Shown: piece by piece, positions 7,062-12,545 of the stretch
Numbering within the stretch: the stretch's first letter is position 1
Layout: every line of letters begins with the position of its first letter
Assembly (NCBI GenBank): GCA_031422195.1
Contig: JANOPZ010000052.1
Coordinates: 1 to 12,545, forward strand
Direction: 5' to 3'
Length of the DNA stretch: 12,545 bases
From: JALOTE01 sp031422195
Lineage (GTDB): Bacteria > Pseudomonadota > Alphaproteobacteria > Rhizobiales > Rhizobiaceae
The notes under the pieces: generated by a model
Seen by the model: the letters and a program-made list of their open reading frames with translations, nothing else
What the model was told of the DNA's origin: nothing
Database searches by the model: none
Position numbers and translations under genes: made by a program

Positions 7062-7546
7062 GCGGCATTACATTAAGGCCAGCAACTGAGGCTGATATTA
7101 ATGCAATTGCTGAGATACAAGCGACGGCATACTGGTCTAACTTTAATGACTTGGAGCCGGGAAGCCACGAACATGCCGGTTATCGTGAGTTAGTATGGTC
7201 AAACGCAAAACAGGATGCAGTTGACGATTGGCGACATGCAACCCTTGCAACATTAAATGCCGAAATTGTCGGCGTATCTTTCGTATTCAAGGAACTTGGA
7301 TTGATCGGCGGCTTATGGGTTAGTCCAGGTTTTCAACGCTTTGGCATTGGAAGCGCATTAATCGCTAACGCACTAAACGATGATGATCTGCAGAAAAATG
7401 CGTTGGTCACAATCGAAGTTCACCCTCAAAACCCCGCAGTGCGGCTTTATGAGCGCTCGGGTTTCAAGTTAACCGAAGTTAAAACGCGGCGCTCGAACGG
7501 TTTGGGGCGTGATCTGCCATTGTGGGTTATGACGCTGACGATTTAA
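7052..7546 (+). CDS. GNAT family N-acetyltransferase
   Basis: A 164-residue protein with one full GNAT fold, which transfers acetyl from acetyl-CoA to an amine. ITLRPATEADINAIAEIQ forms the first strand and helix. Motif A is GLWVSPGFQRFGIGSALI (87-104) with the CoA pyrophosphate loop Q-R-F-G-I-G, and motif B is NPAVRLYERSGFKL (127-140). The substrate is unknown; members of this size may act on proteins, small molecules or antibiotics, and no motif here decides. The ATG at 7052 lies inside the last codons of gatA in another frame (10-base overlap), so it is translated from the gatCA message. Its 3' end overlaps the DUF393 gene on the opposite strand by 20 bases. A GNAT gene beside gatA is known to me from related genomes, but a functional tie to tRNA amidation is not established. 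Confidence 0.92.
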   Translation: MVVGGITLRPATEADINAIAEIQATAYWSNFNDLEPGSHEHAGYRELVWSNAKQDAVDDWRHATLATLNAEIVGVSFVFKELGLIGGLWVSPGFQRFGIGSALIANALNDDDLQKNALVTIEVHPQNPAVRLYERSGFKLTEVKTRRSNGLGRDLPLWVMTLTI

Positions 7547-7910
7547 TCCGCCTTGCCCGATGCCATCGCTGCCACGCCAGAAACCCCGTGTAACTGATCT
7601 CAGCCAGCGGTGTCACGCCCGGCACTTTGAACATCCACGTAAAACGTCGCCAGCCTGGCATTTTCGCCCAGAGGGCAGGGAAAGCGGCAACGCCGATTTG
7701 CCAATTGTTACCGTCGCGCACGTGCATAGCACCCAGCAAATCCTCACGGGATTTACCATCGCTGGCTTTGGCTAAGGCTGCATCATCGAGTGAACAAACA
7801 TCCACCCATTCTACCGCGTCTCCGCCAATGCGCTGATAATGCTGCACTTCCATGCGGCAAACGGGGCATTCGCCGTCATAAAAGGCTGTTGTTTTGGAAA
7901 TATTATTCAT
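7527..7910 (-). CDS. DCC family thiol-disulfide oxidoreductase (DUF393)
   Basis: A 127-residue protein of the DUF393/DCC family. The hallmark FYDGECPVCRMEVQHYQ stands near the N-terminus with the redox pair Cys15-x-x-Cys18 and the Asp12 before it. Later conserved parts are a central VAAFPALWAKMPGWRRFTWMFKVPGV stretch (about 74-99) and an aromatic C-terminal end. The fold is thioredoxin-like, and a role in thiol-disulfide exchange is predicted; substrates are unknown. There is no signal peptide, so it should be cytosolic. The gene is convergent with the GNAT gene (20-base overlap) and divergent from the GPH symporter gene, sharing a 117-base promoter region with it. The ATG at 7910 has no clear ribosome binding site. 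Confidence 0.9.
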   Translation of the reverse strand: MNNISKTTAFYDGECPVCRMEVQHYQRIGGDAVEWVDVCSLDDAALAKASDGKSREDLLGAMHVRDGNNWQIGVAAFPALWAKMPGWRRFTWMFKVPGVTPLAEISYTGFLAWQRWHRARRIKSSAS

Positions 7911-7937
7911 AAAGTCGACATAGGGCGAGAAGAATAT

Positions 7938-7957
7938 TTTGCGAGCCTTTGCAAGCC
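7938..7957. repeat. Tandem 10-bp near-repeat in a divergent promoter region
   Basis: TTTGCGAGCC is followed at once by TTTGCAAGCC, with one mismatch, between the DUF393 and GPH symporter starts. A period of about one helical turn would suit side-by-side binding of a regulator, but slippage duplication explains it equally well. Confidence 0.4.
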
Positions 7958-8027
7958 TTAGATATCAAAAATCGACAACGGCGATTTATTGAAACCAAAC
8001 ATCATAGAATCACGTATCCAGCGTATT

Positions 8028-9353
8028 ATGTCAAAAACCTCCCCCACCATTTTCCAACTGCTGCTCTATGCGCTCCCGGCTCTTCCGTTGGCGGCTTTAA
8101 CGCTGCCGCTCTATATAATTGTGCCAACGTTTTACTCAGAAACGCTCGGGCTTTCGCTTGCTGCCGTTGGTACTGCGCTTTTGGCGGTGCGGATTTTTGA
8201 TGCTGTAAATGATCCTGTCATCGGTTGGTTGGCAGATAAATGGCGGCCAAGTTTTGGACGGCGCCGCGCTATGATGGGTTTGTCATTGCCGTTATCAGCG
8301 CTTGCCGGTTTCATGCTGTTTGCCCCGCCAGCTGATGCTTCGGCATGGTATTTGTTTGGTTGGGCCTCGTTGTTGACCGTTGGCTTCACAGGTGTTTCTT
8401 TGCCCTATTCAGCTTGGGGCGCCGAAATGAGCGGGGACTATGCTGTGCGTGCGCGAATTACTGGTATTCGCGAAGCTTTCACTCTCATTGGAACATTGAT
8501 AGCCATCGCGCTGCCGTTTGCCTTAGGGATGGATGACGCACAAGGTTGGCACGGTCTCGCCATTCTAGGGATATTCGTCGCCATAGGACTGATGACTTTT
8601 GGCGCAATTAGTATTTTGGCACTGCCTGAACCAAATGAATATTCGACAACGCAGCTATCAATGATCGATGGTTTGAAATCGATGGCTGGTAACAGTGCCT
8701 TTTTGCGGTTGATTGTTGCCTTTTTTGTCAATGGTTTGGCCAATGGCATTCCAGCAACTCTGTTTTTATATTTTGTGTCGTCGGTCATTGGCGATGAGGC
8801 ATTGCGCGGGCCGCTTCTGTTTTTGTATTTTTTATGCGGCATTGCCGGCGTGCCGCTTTCTCTTTGGGCAGCAAGACGCACAAGCAAGCATCGCGCTTGG
8901 TGTTTTGCCATGTTGGTTGTTTGCCTTGTGTTTGCGGGCGCACCCTTCTTGGGCAACGGCGATGTTTGGGCCTTTGCTTTACTTTGCGTGGTTACAGGCT
9001 TTTGCCTTGGATTTGACATTGTGCTGCCAGCCGCCATTCAGGCAGATGTTATAGACGCTGACACAGCAAAAAGTGGCGAACAGCGTTCAGGCATTTATTT
9101 TGCCGCATGGAGTCTTGCAACGAAGTTATCATTGGCGCTTGGCGTTGGGATAGCGTTTCCAGTTTTGGGTGCTTTTGGTTTCAACCCCGCGCCAAGTGCA
9201 ACCAACACGCCCGAGGCGTTGTTTGCACTTGCGATCGTTTATGCTTGGGTACCAGTGGCGCTGAAAATCTTGGCCATTGGCCTCATGTGGAACTTTCCGC
9301 TTGGTCAAAATGAGCAAGCAGATTTAAGAGCACAAATCGAAGCAAGAGCCTGA
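8028..9353 (+). CDS. MFS transporter, GPH (glycoside-pentoside-hexuronide):cation symporter type
   Basis: A 441-residue inner-membrane carrier with about twelve helices. The GPH/melibiose-carrier hallmark is clear: LLAVRIFDAVNDPVIGWLAD (51-70) followed by the cytoplasmic basic motif SFGRRRAMMG (75-84). VSLPYSAWGAEMSGDYAVRARITGIRE is the family's conserved helix and loop of the first half, and DIVLPAAIQADVIDADTAKSGEQRSGIYFAAWSLATKLSLALG is the conserved part of the second half. Named GPH members take up sugars with Na+ or H+; divergent members such as this one, with no sugar enzymes nearby, have unknown substrates. The start at ATG 8028 (MSKTSPTIFQLL) is preferred to an in-frame TTG at 7989, though neither has a good ribosome binding site. 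It is divergent from DUF393 and convergent with the SDR gene, 13 bases apart. Possible link to a ChrR/RpoE-type stress locus is discussed in the findings. Confidence 0.92.
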   Translation: MSKTSPTIFQLLLYALPALPLAALTLPLYIIVPTFYSETLGLSLAAVGTALLAVRIFDAVNDPVIGWLADKWRPSFGRRRAMMGLSLPLSALAGFMLFAPPADASAWYLFGWASLLTVGFTGVSLPYSAWGAEMSGDYAVRARITGIREAFTLIGTLIAIALPFALGMDDAQGWHGLAILGIFVAIGLMTFGAISILALPEPNEYSTTQLSMIDGLKSMAGNSAFLRLIVAFFVNGLANGIPATLFLYFVSSVIGDEALRGPLLFLYFLCGIAGVPLSLWAARRTSKHRAWCFAMLVVCLVFAGAPFLGNGDVWAFALLCVVTGFCLGFDIVLPAAIQADVIDADTAKSGEQRSGIYFAAWSLATKLSLALGVGIAFPVLGAFGFNPAPSATNTPEALFALAIVYAWVPVALKILAIGLMWNFPLGQNEQADLRAQIEARA

Positions 9354-9366
9354 ATAGTTTACCGAA

Positions 9367-10146
9367 TTATTTTTTTGGCCCGGTGGTGTACTCGATTGCG
9401 CGGAAATAAAGCGGGTAGGGCAATTTTGCGAGCAGCTTCAAAAACCAAGTAAAGCGGCGCGGGAATGTAATTTCAAACGCTTGTGTTTTCAGTCCGTCAG
9501 CCATGCGGCGTGCAGCCTTATCAACGGGCATTAAAGCGGGCATGGCGAAATCGTTTTTGTCGGTCAGTGGCGTATCGATAAAGCCAGGATTGACGATTTG
9601 TATGCCGATATTCATGCGCACAAAATCAAAATGCAAACACTCCGCCATATTGATCATTGCGGCTTTGGATGAAGCATATGCTGACGCCTTGGGAAGACCA
9701 GTGTAGCCCGATACCGACGACACAATAACGACATGGCCTTGTTTGCGCTGTTTGAACCGCTCCACGACAGGTATAAGACCGTTAAGCACGCCAAACACAT
9801 TGATTTCGTAGGTGTCTCTGAACGTTTTTATTTCAAGGCTCTGACCGGAGTTTTCCCAATAATTACCGGCATTAAATATTGCCAAAGCGATCGGGCCTTG
9901 CGCTTCGATGGCTTCCACCAAGGCAGCCATGCCTTGTTCATTGGTCACGTCTCCTGCTGCAATAATGGCCTTGCCGCCAGCTGCAATAATTTCAGCCTTC
10001 AAAAATTCAAGTTTGTCAGCGGATCGAGCTGTCAGAGCAACCGTGAAACCGTCTTCGGCTAACGCCAACGCCAGTGAGCGACCGATGCCGCTTGATGCGC
10101 CTGTGATCCATGCCAAGCCGTCAGAAGGGTGTGCGCGATAGGCCAT
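9367..10146 (-). CDS. Short-chain dehydrogenase/reductase (SDR)
   Basis: A 259-residue classical SDR, a cytosolic NAD(P)-dependent oxidoreductase. The Rossmann motif TGASSGIG is at 15-22, with DVTN at 66-69 for the adenine pocket, NAG at 92-94, and the catalytic set Asn115 (EINVFG), Ser in VSSVSG (about 144), Tyr157 and Lys161 (YASSK). PGFIDTPLT follows at 187-195. An Arg (ALTARSADKL, Arg41) after the second strand suggests NADPH rather than NADH. The hydrophobic, basic C-terminal part (RRFTWFLKLLAKLPYPLYFRAIEY) suggests membrane contact or a lipid-like substrate. The ATG at 10146 has GGAG 10 nt upstream; the open frame extends to a TTG at 10173, which is less likely. It follows the ChrR-like gene on the same strand after 90 bases and is probably co-transcribed. 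Substrate unknown. Confidence 0.93.
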   Translation of the reverse strand: MAYRAHPSDGLAWITGASSGIGRSLALALAEDGFTVALTARSADKLEFLKAEIIAAGGKAIIAAGDVTNEQGMAALVEAIEAQGPIALAIFNAGNYWENSGQSLEIKTFRDTYEINVFGVLNGLIPVVERFKQRKQGHVVIVSSVSGYTGLPKASAYASSKAAMINMAECLHFDFVRMNIGIQIVNPGFIDTPLTDKNDFAMPALMPVDKAARRMADGLKTQAFEITFPRRFTWFLKLLAKLPYPLYFRAIEYTTGPKK

Positions 10147-10220
10147 GACAGGAGAGCTCCACAATGATTGCAAAGCTTCTACGCTTATATTCGCTGATCA
10201 GTTTCAAAATTATGCAGGTT

Positions 10221-10252
10221 TGACCGAAAAACCGGTTCAGTGACCGAAAAAC
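10221..10252. repeat. 12-bp direct repeat (two copies, 20-bp period)
   Basis: TGACCGAAAAAC occurs at 10221-10232 and 10241-10252. The right copy codes for the last residues of the ChrR-like protein (FFGH, read on the minus strand); the left copy lies just after its stop, upstream of the SDR gene. Between them AACCGGTT (10230-10237) is a perfect palindrome that reaches into the stop codon. The period is two helical turns. It may be a binding site for a regulator of the SDR gene, or a duplication at the gene end. Confidence 0.5.
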
Positions 10253-10881
10253 ATTCCTATTCTCTCACTCAACGAACCCGTCAAACGCAGCGGCGCATCT
10301 GTGACAGAAAAACCAATACAGGGGCGGTCTTTACCCGCAATCGGGCGATGGTTCACGTTCTCGTCGGCAATTGAAATATCACCGGCCTCATAAACACCGC
10401 TTTCGTCTTCAAACGAGCCGTCCAACACCAGAAATAATTCACTGCCTTCATGGGTATGGGTTGGCATTTTACGGCCTTCTTTGATCCAAAACATGTGAAT
10501 TTCACAACCGTCCTGAACACCCAGGTCCCATTCCTTAAATCCTGGCAAAACCGATTTCCATGGAATATTTTCAACGCTGACATTCGCATACCTCTGCAAG
10601 GCACGCGGTATTATTGAATTGCTATGGTGTGCGCTGTCGGCCGTAGGCACCGTGTTAAATATCGCTTCTAAACGTGCATCACGGTTTGAAAGTGCTAACG
10701 GCTCAATTTTATCCAGATCAGCAGCAGCTAAATCTTCCAGCGCTGCAACATAATTACGGTTCTTTGACTTCAACTCCAAGTGCGCCGCAACCAACGCGTG
10801 GGCGGGACCGCGGAGCTGGCCAGCCGCAAACTGGGCAAATAAAGCGTCAGTCGCTCCGCTGCTTTCAAGTGTCGTTGTCAT
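10237..10881 (-). CDS. ChrR-like cupin protein (putative anti-sigma factor, zinc site degenerate)
   Basis: A 214-residue protein that aligns end to end with ChrR, the anti-sigma factor that holds the ECF sigma factor RpoE until singlet oxygen appears. The N-terminal part (LFAQFAAGQLRGPAHALVAAHLELK...LEDL) follows the zinc anti-sigma domain. Of the four zinc ligands (H-x25-H-x3-C-x2-C) only one histidine is kept, His34; the two cysteines are Lys38 and Asn41, and the first histidine is missing. The C-terminal cupin is intact: THTHEGSE with His142, His144 and Glu148, and NHRP with His178, which match the metal ligands of the ChrR cupin nearly number for number. No sigma-factor gene is adjacent. 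The ATG at 10881 gives the family-like start; a GTG at 10920 would add 13 basic residues. The SDR gene lies downstream. It may be a sensor or a cupin of other use rather than a zinc-dependent anti-sigma factor. Confidence 0.88.
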   Translation of the reverse strand: MTTTLESSGATDALFAQFAAGQLRGPAHALVAAHLELKSKNRNYVAALEDLAAADLDKIEPLALSNRDARLEAIFNTVPTADSAHHSNSIIPRALQRYANVSVENIPWKSVLPGFKEWDLGVQDGCEIHMFWIKEGRKMPTHTHEGSELFLVLDGSFEDESGVYEAGDISIADENVNHRPIAGKDRPCIGFSVTDAPLRLTGSLSERIGMFFGH

Positions 10882-10943
10882 CTTGGGGTTGGTCTTTCGT
10901 CTCGGGATGAAGGAGTGCACTTATATATCAGTAGTCAAACGTG

Positions 10944-10969
10944 TACGCTGTTGAAATGGGCTTGGATCA
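10944..10969 (-). promoter_or_regulatory. RpoE/ECF11-like promoter upstream of the ChrR-like gene
   Basis: Reading the minus strand, TGATCC (10969-10964) is followed by 18 bases and then TA (10945-10944), as TGATCCAAG...CGTACA. From memory, promoters of the singlet-oxygen sigma factor RpoE of Rhodobacter have a highly conserved TGATC in the -35 region and TA in the -10 region at about this spacing. Transcription would start near 10935, giving a leader of about 50 bases before the ATG at 10881. The match is by eye only. Confidence 0.5.
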
Positions 10970-11111
10970 AAATCCCGACTATTAGCGTGAAGTGTTTTGG
11001 TTTAATACGTTATCTACGCCAACAGACGGGATACGTGGAATGAAAGTTTCACTCAAGCCCTACCAAATCGAACAAATTTAGCACTGAATTTTGCAAAAGC
11101 CGGATTAGATA

Positions 11112-12146
11112 ATGAATAACAGTGTGATTGACCTGATCGGGAATACCCCCCTCATTCGACTGAAGCGTGTTTCAGATCAAACCGGCTGTGAGATTCTTGG
11201 CAAAGCTGAGTTTTTGAACCCCGGCCAATCTGTAAAAGACAGAGCGGCGCTGTTCATTATTCGTGAAGCTGAAAAGAGTGGCGCCTTAAAACCCGGCGGT
11301 ACAATTGTTGAAGGCACTGCAGGAAACACCGGAATTGGCCTGACGTTAGTTGCCAAAGCGCTAGGGTATAAAACAGTCATTGTAATTCCCGACACGCAAA
11401 GTCAGGAGAAAAAAGATGCTCTTAAAATTGCAGGTGCAGAATTAATTGAGGTGGCTGCTGCCCCTTACAAAAACCCGAATAATTATGTGCGGCTCTCGGG
11501 CCGGTTGGCACAGCAACTCAATAAAACCGAACCAAATGGTGCAATATGGGCCAACCAGTTTGATAATGTTGCCAATCGAGAAGGCCATCGTTTAACTACT
11601 GCCCGCGAGATATTTCAGCAAACCAACGGTAAGGTTGACGGCTTTGTGTCTGCCGTTGGTTCAGGCGGCACCTTGGCCGGTGTTTCAATTGGCCTCAAGG
11701 ACTTAAAGCCATCTGTGAAATCTGCCTTGGCAGACCCGCATGGTGCTGCGCTATTTAGCTATTACACATCGGGCGAACTTAAATCTGAAGGCAGTTCGAT
11801 TACCGAAGGCATCGGGCAAGGGCGCGTAACAGGCAATTTGGAAGGCTTTGCGCCCGATTATAGTTACCGCGTCTCCGACAGCGAAGCCTTGGATATTGTG
11901 TTTGATTTGGCCGAGCATGAAGGGCTGATTTTAGGCGGCTCTTCCGGCATTAATATTGCCGGCGCGGCGGCCTTAGCGCGGGAACTGGGGCCCGGCCACA
12001 CCATTGTGACGATATTGTGCGATTATGGGCACCGCTACCAATCCAAGGTTTATAATCCGGAATTTCTTCGTTCAAAGGGCCTGCCAGTGCCAAGATGGTT
12101 AGAAGAGCGGCGCCTGATTTCGGTGCCTTATGAGGCCGTGGCATGA
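11112..12146 (+). CDS. cysK: Cysteine synthase A (O-acetylserine sulfhydrylase)
   Basis: A 344-residue PLP enzyme of the cysteine synthase/cystathionine beta-synthase family, cytosolic, making cysteine from O-acetylserine and sulfide. IGNTPLIRLKR opens the protein. The PLP lysine is Lys42 in NPGQSVKDRAA, and the phosphate loop is EGTAGNTGIGL (67-77). ANQFDN (147-152) and the SAVGSGGTLAGV loop (about 180-191) are typical. TEGIGQGRVTGNLEGF and LGGSSGINIAGA agree with a subgroup I know from alphaproteobacteria, about 30 residues longer than enterobacterial CysK because of a C-terminal extension (YNPEFLRSKGLPVPRWLEER). The start ATG at 11112 has only a weak ribosome binding site. The stop overlaps the start of the sulfurtransferase gene (ATGA), so both belong to one operon. 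The 191-base upstream gap to the GTG-extended ChrR frame holds the promoters of both divergent genes; no riboswitch was recognised. Confidence 0.95.
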   Translation: MNNSVIDLIGNTPLIRLKRVSDQTGCEILGKAEFLNPGQSVKDRAALFIIREAEKSGALKPGGTIVEGTAGNTGIGLTLVAKALGYKTVIVIPDTQSQEKKDALKIAGAELIEVAAAPYKNPNNYVRLSGRLAQQLNKTEPNGAIWANQFDNVANREGHRLTTAREIFQQTNGKVDGFVSAVGSGGTLAGVSIGLKDLKPSVKSALADPHGAALFSYYTSGELKSEGSSITEGIGQGRVTGNLEGFAPDYSYRVSDSEALDIVFDLAEHEGLILGGSSGINIAGAAALARELGPGHTIVTILCDYGHRYQSKVYNPEFLRSKGLPVPRWLEERRLISVPYEAVA

Positions 12147-12545
12147 CTGAAAATACCAGCCCATTCGTCGTTTCCTTTGAATGGCTGGAGCAGAAGCTTG
12201 GCCAGCCAAACCTGCGCATTGTTGATGCTTCGTGGTATTTAGCTGCTCAAAAACGCGATGCTAAAGCTGAGTTTGCCAGCGCGCGGGTGCCTCGTGCCAC
12301 GTATTTTGATATTGATACAATTGCAGATCTGACATCCGGCCTGCCGCATACTTTGCCATCGCCTGAAGTGTTTGCAGCAAGCGTTGGCGCTATGGGTATA
12401 TCGCAAACCGATACAATTGTTGTTTATGACGGATTGGGTATGTTTTCTGCCCCACGCGTTTGGTGGATGTTTCGCATTTTTGGGGCAAAGGATTGTTTTG
12501 TTTTGGATGGTGGTTTTGACCAATGGAAAGCCGAAGGTCGTCCCG
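12143..12545 (+). CDS. sseA: 3-mercaptopyruvate sulfurtransferase (partial, 3' end outside window)
   Basis: The visible 134 residues are the N-terminal rhodanese domain of an SseA-type sulfurtransferase, which moves sulfur from 3-mercaptopyruvate to thiol or cyanide acceptors. Family marks are VSFEWLEQKL, RIVDASWYL, ARVPRATYFDIDTIAD (54-69), LPHTLPSPEVFAASVGAMGI (74-93), TIVVYDGLGMFSAPRVWWMFRIFG (98-121) and VLDGGFDQWKAEGRP. The catalytic cysteine lies in the second domain, beyond the window edge. That the gene is complete is therefore not shown. The ATG at 12143 overlaps the cysK stop by four bases, implying translational coupling and a shared role in cysteine synthesis and breakdown. Confidence 0.93.
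   Translation, partial: MTENTSPFVVSFEWLEQKLGQPNLRIVDASWYLAAQKRDAKAEFASARVPRATYFDIDTIADLTSGLPHTLPSPEVFAASVGAMGISQTDTIVVYDGLGMFSAPRVWWMFRIFGAKDCFVLDGGFDQWKAEGRP

Noticed and set aside
8438..9037. Long minus-strand open frame (199 codons) inside the GPH symporter gene
   Set aside because: It is the antisense shadow of a clear transporter gene, has no recognisable domain and a composition rich in Lys, Pro and Arg.
9354..9366. Terminator between the convergent GPH and SDR genes
   Set aside because: There is a T-run nearby, but no stem-loop precedes it on either strand.
10184..10196. TGATCA upstream of the SDR gene as a second RpoE-type promoter
   Set aside because: On the minus strand no TA lies 18 bases after TGATCA, so the spacing does not fit.
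11040..11081. 13-codon open frame (MKVSLKPYQIEQI) before cysK as a leader peptide
   Set aside because: GTGGA stands before its ATG, but there is no cysteine run, no visible attenuator hairpins and no support beyond chance.

Overview
The window looks like chromosomal DNA from an alphaproteobacterium, most probably of the Hyphomicrobiales (Rhizobiales) type. The grounds are the plsY–pyrC–pyrB order, a dihydroorotase-like protein with the 'VDTRVFVGEPGAEHRET' signature of that group, a DUF6105 gene next to ruvX and gatCA, and a ChrR-like cupin protein. G+C is about one half by eye. Coding density is high and no gene-free stretch exceeds about 200 bases. No RNA gene, insertion sequence, CRISPR array or prophage part was seen.

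Layout. (1) 1-2726, minus strand: pyrB, pyrC-like and plsY (cut by the window edge) form a tight operon for pyrimidine synthesis and phospholipid acylation. An AEC-family permease gene (2778-3707) lies just upstream on the same strand. (2) 3818-4731, plus strand: two translationally coupled small membrane-protein genes, an unrecognised four-helix protein and a DUF6105 protein. The second runs into the 3' end of ruvX. (3) ruvX (minus) diverges from gatC-gatA-GNAT (plus). gatC and gatA encode two of the three subunits of the tRNA-dependent amidotransferase; gatB is not in the window. (4) 7527-10881: a DCC/DUF393 thiol-disulfide protein, a GPH-type MFS symporter, a short-chain dehydrogenase and a ChrR-like cupin protein. 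(5) 11112-12545, plus strand: cysteine synthase overlapping a 3-mercaptopyruvate sulfurtransferase gene cut by the right edge, forming a sulfur-amino-acid pair.

Most of this is ordinary core genome. The parts worth a second look are: the PyrC-like protein, which has lost the metal-binding HxH and other catalytic residues and is probably a structural partner of PyrB; the ChrR-like protein, which keeps the cupin metal site but has lost three of four zinc ligands of the anti-sigma domain and has no sigma gene beside it; a TGATCC-N18-TA promoter-like element upstream of that gene, resembling promoters of the singlet-oxygen sigma factor RpoE (ECF11 group); and several short repeats in intergenic regions. 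I saw no clearly new multi-gene system. The nearest candidate is the DUF393/GPH/SDR/ChrR group, which may be a reduced photo-oxidative stress locus.
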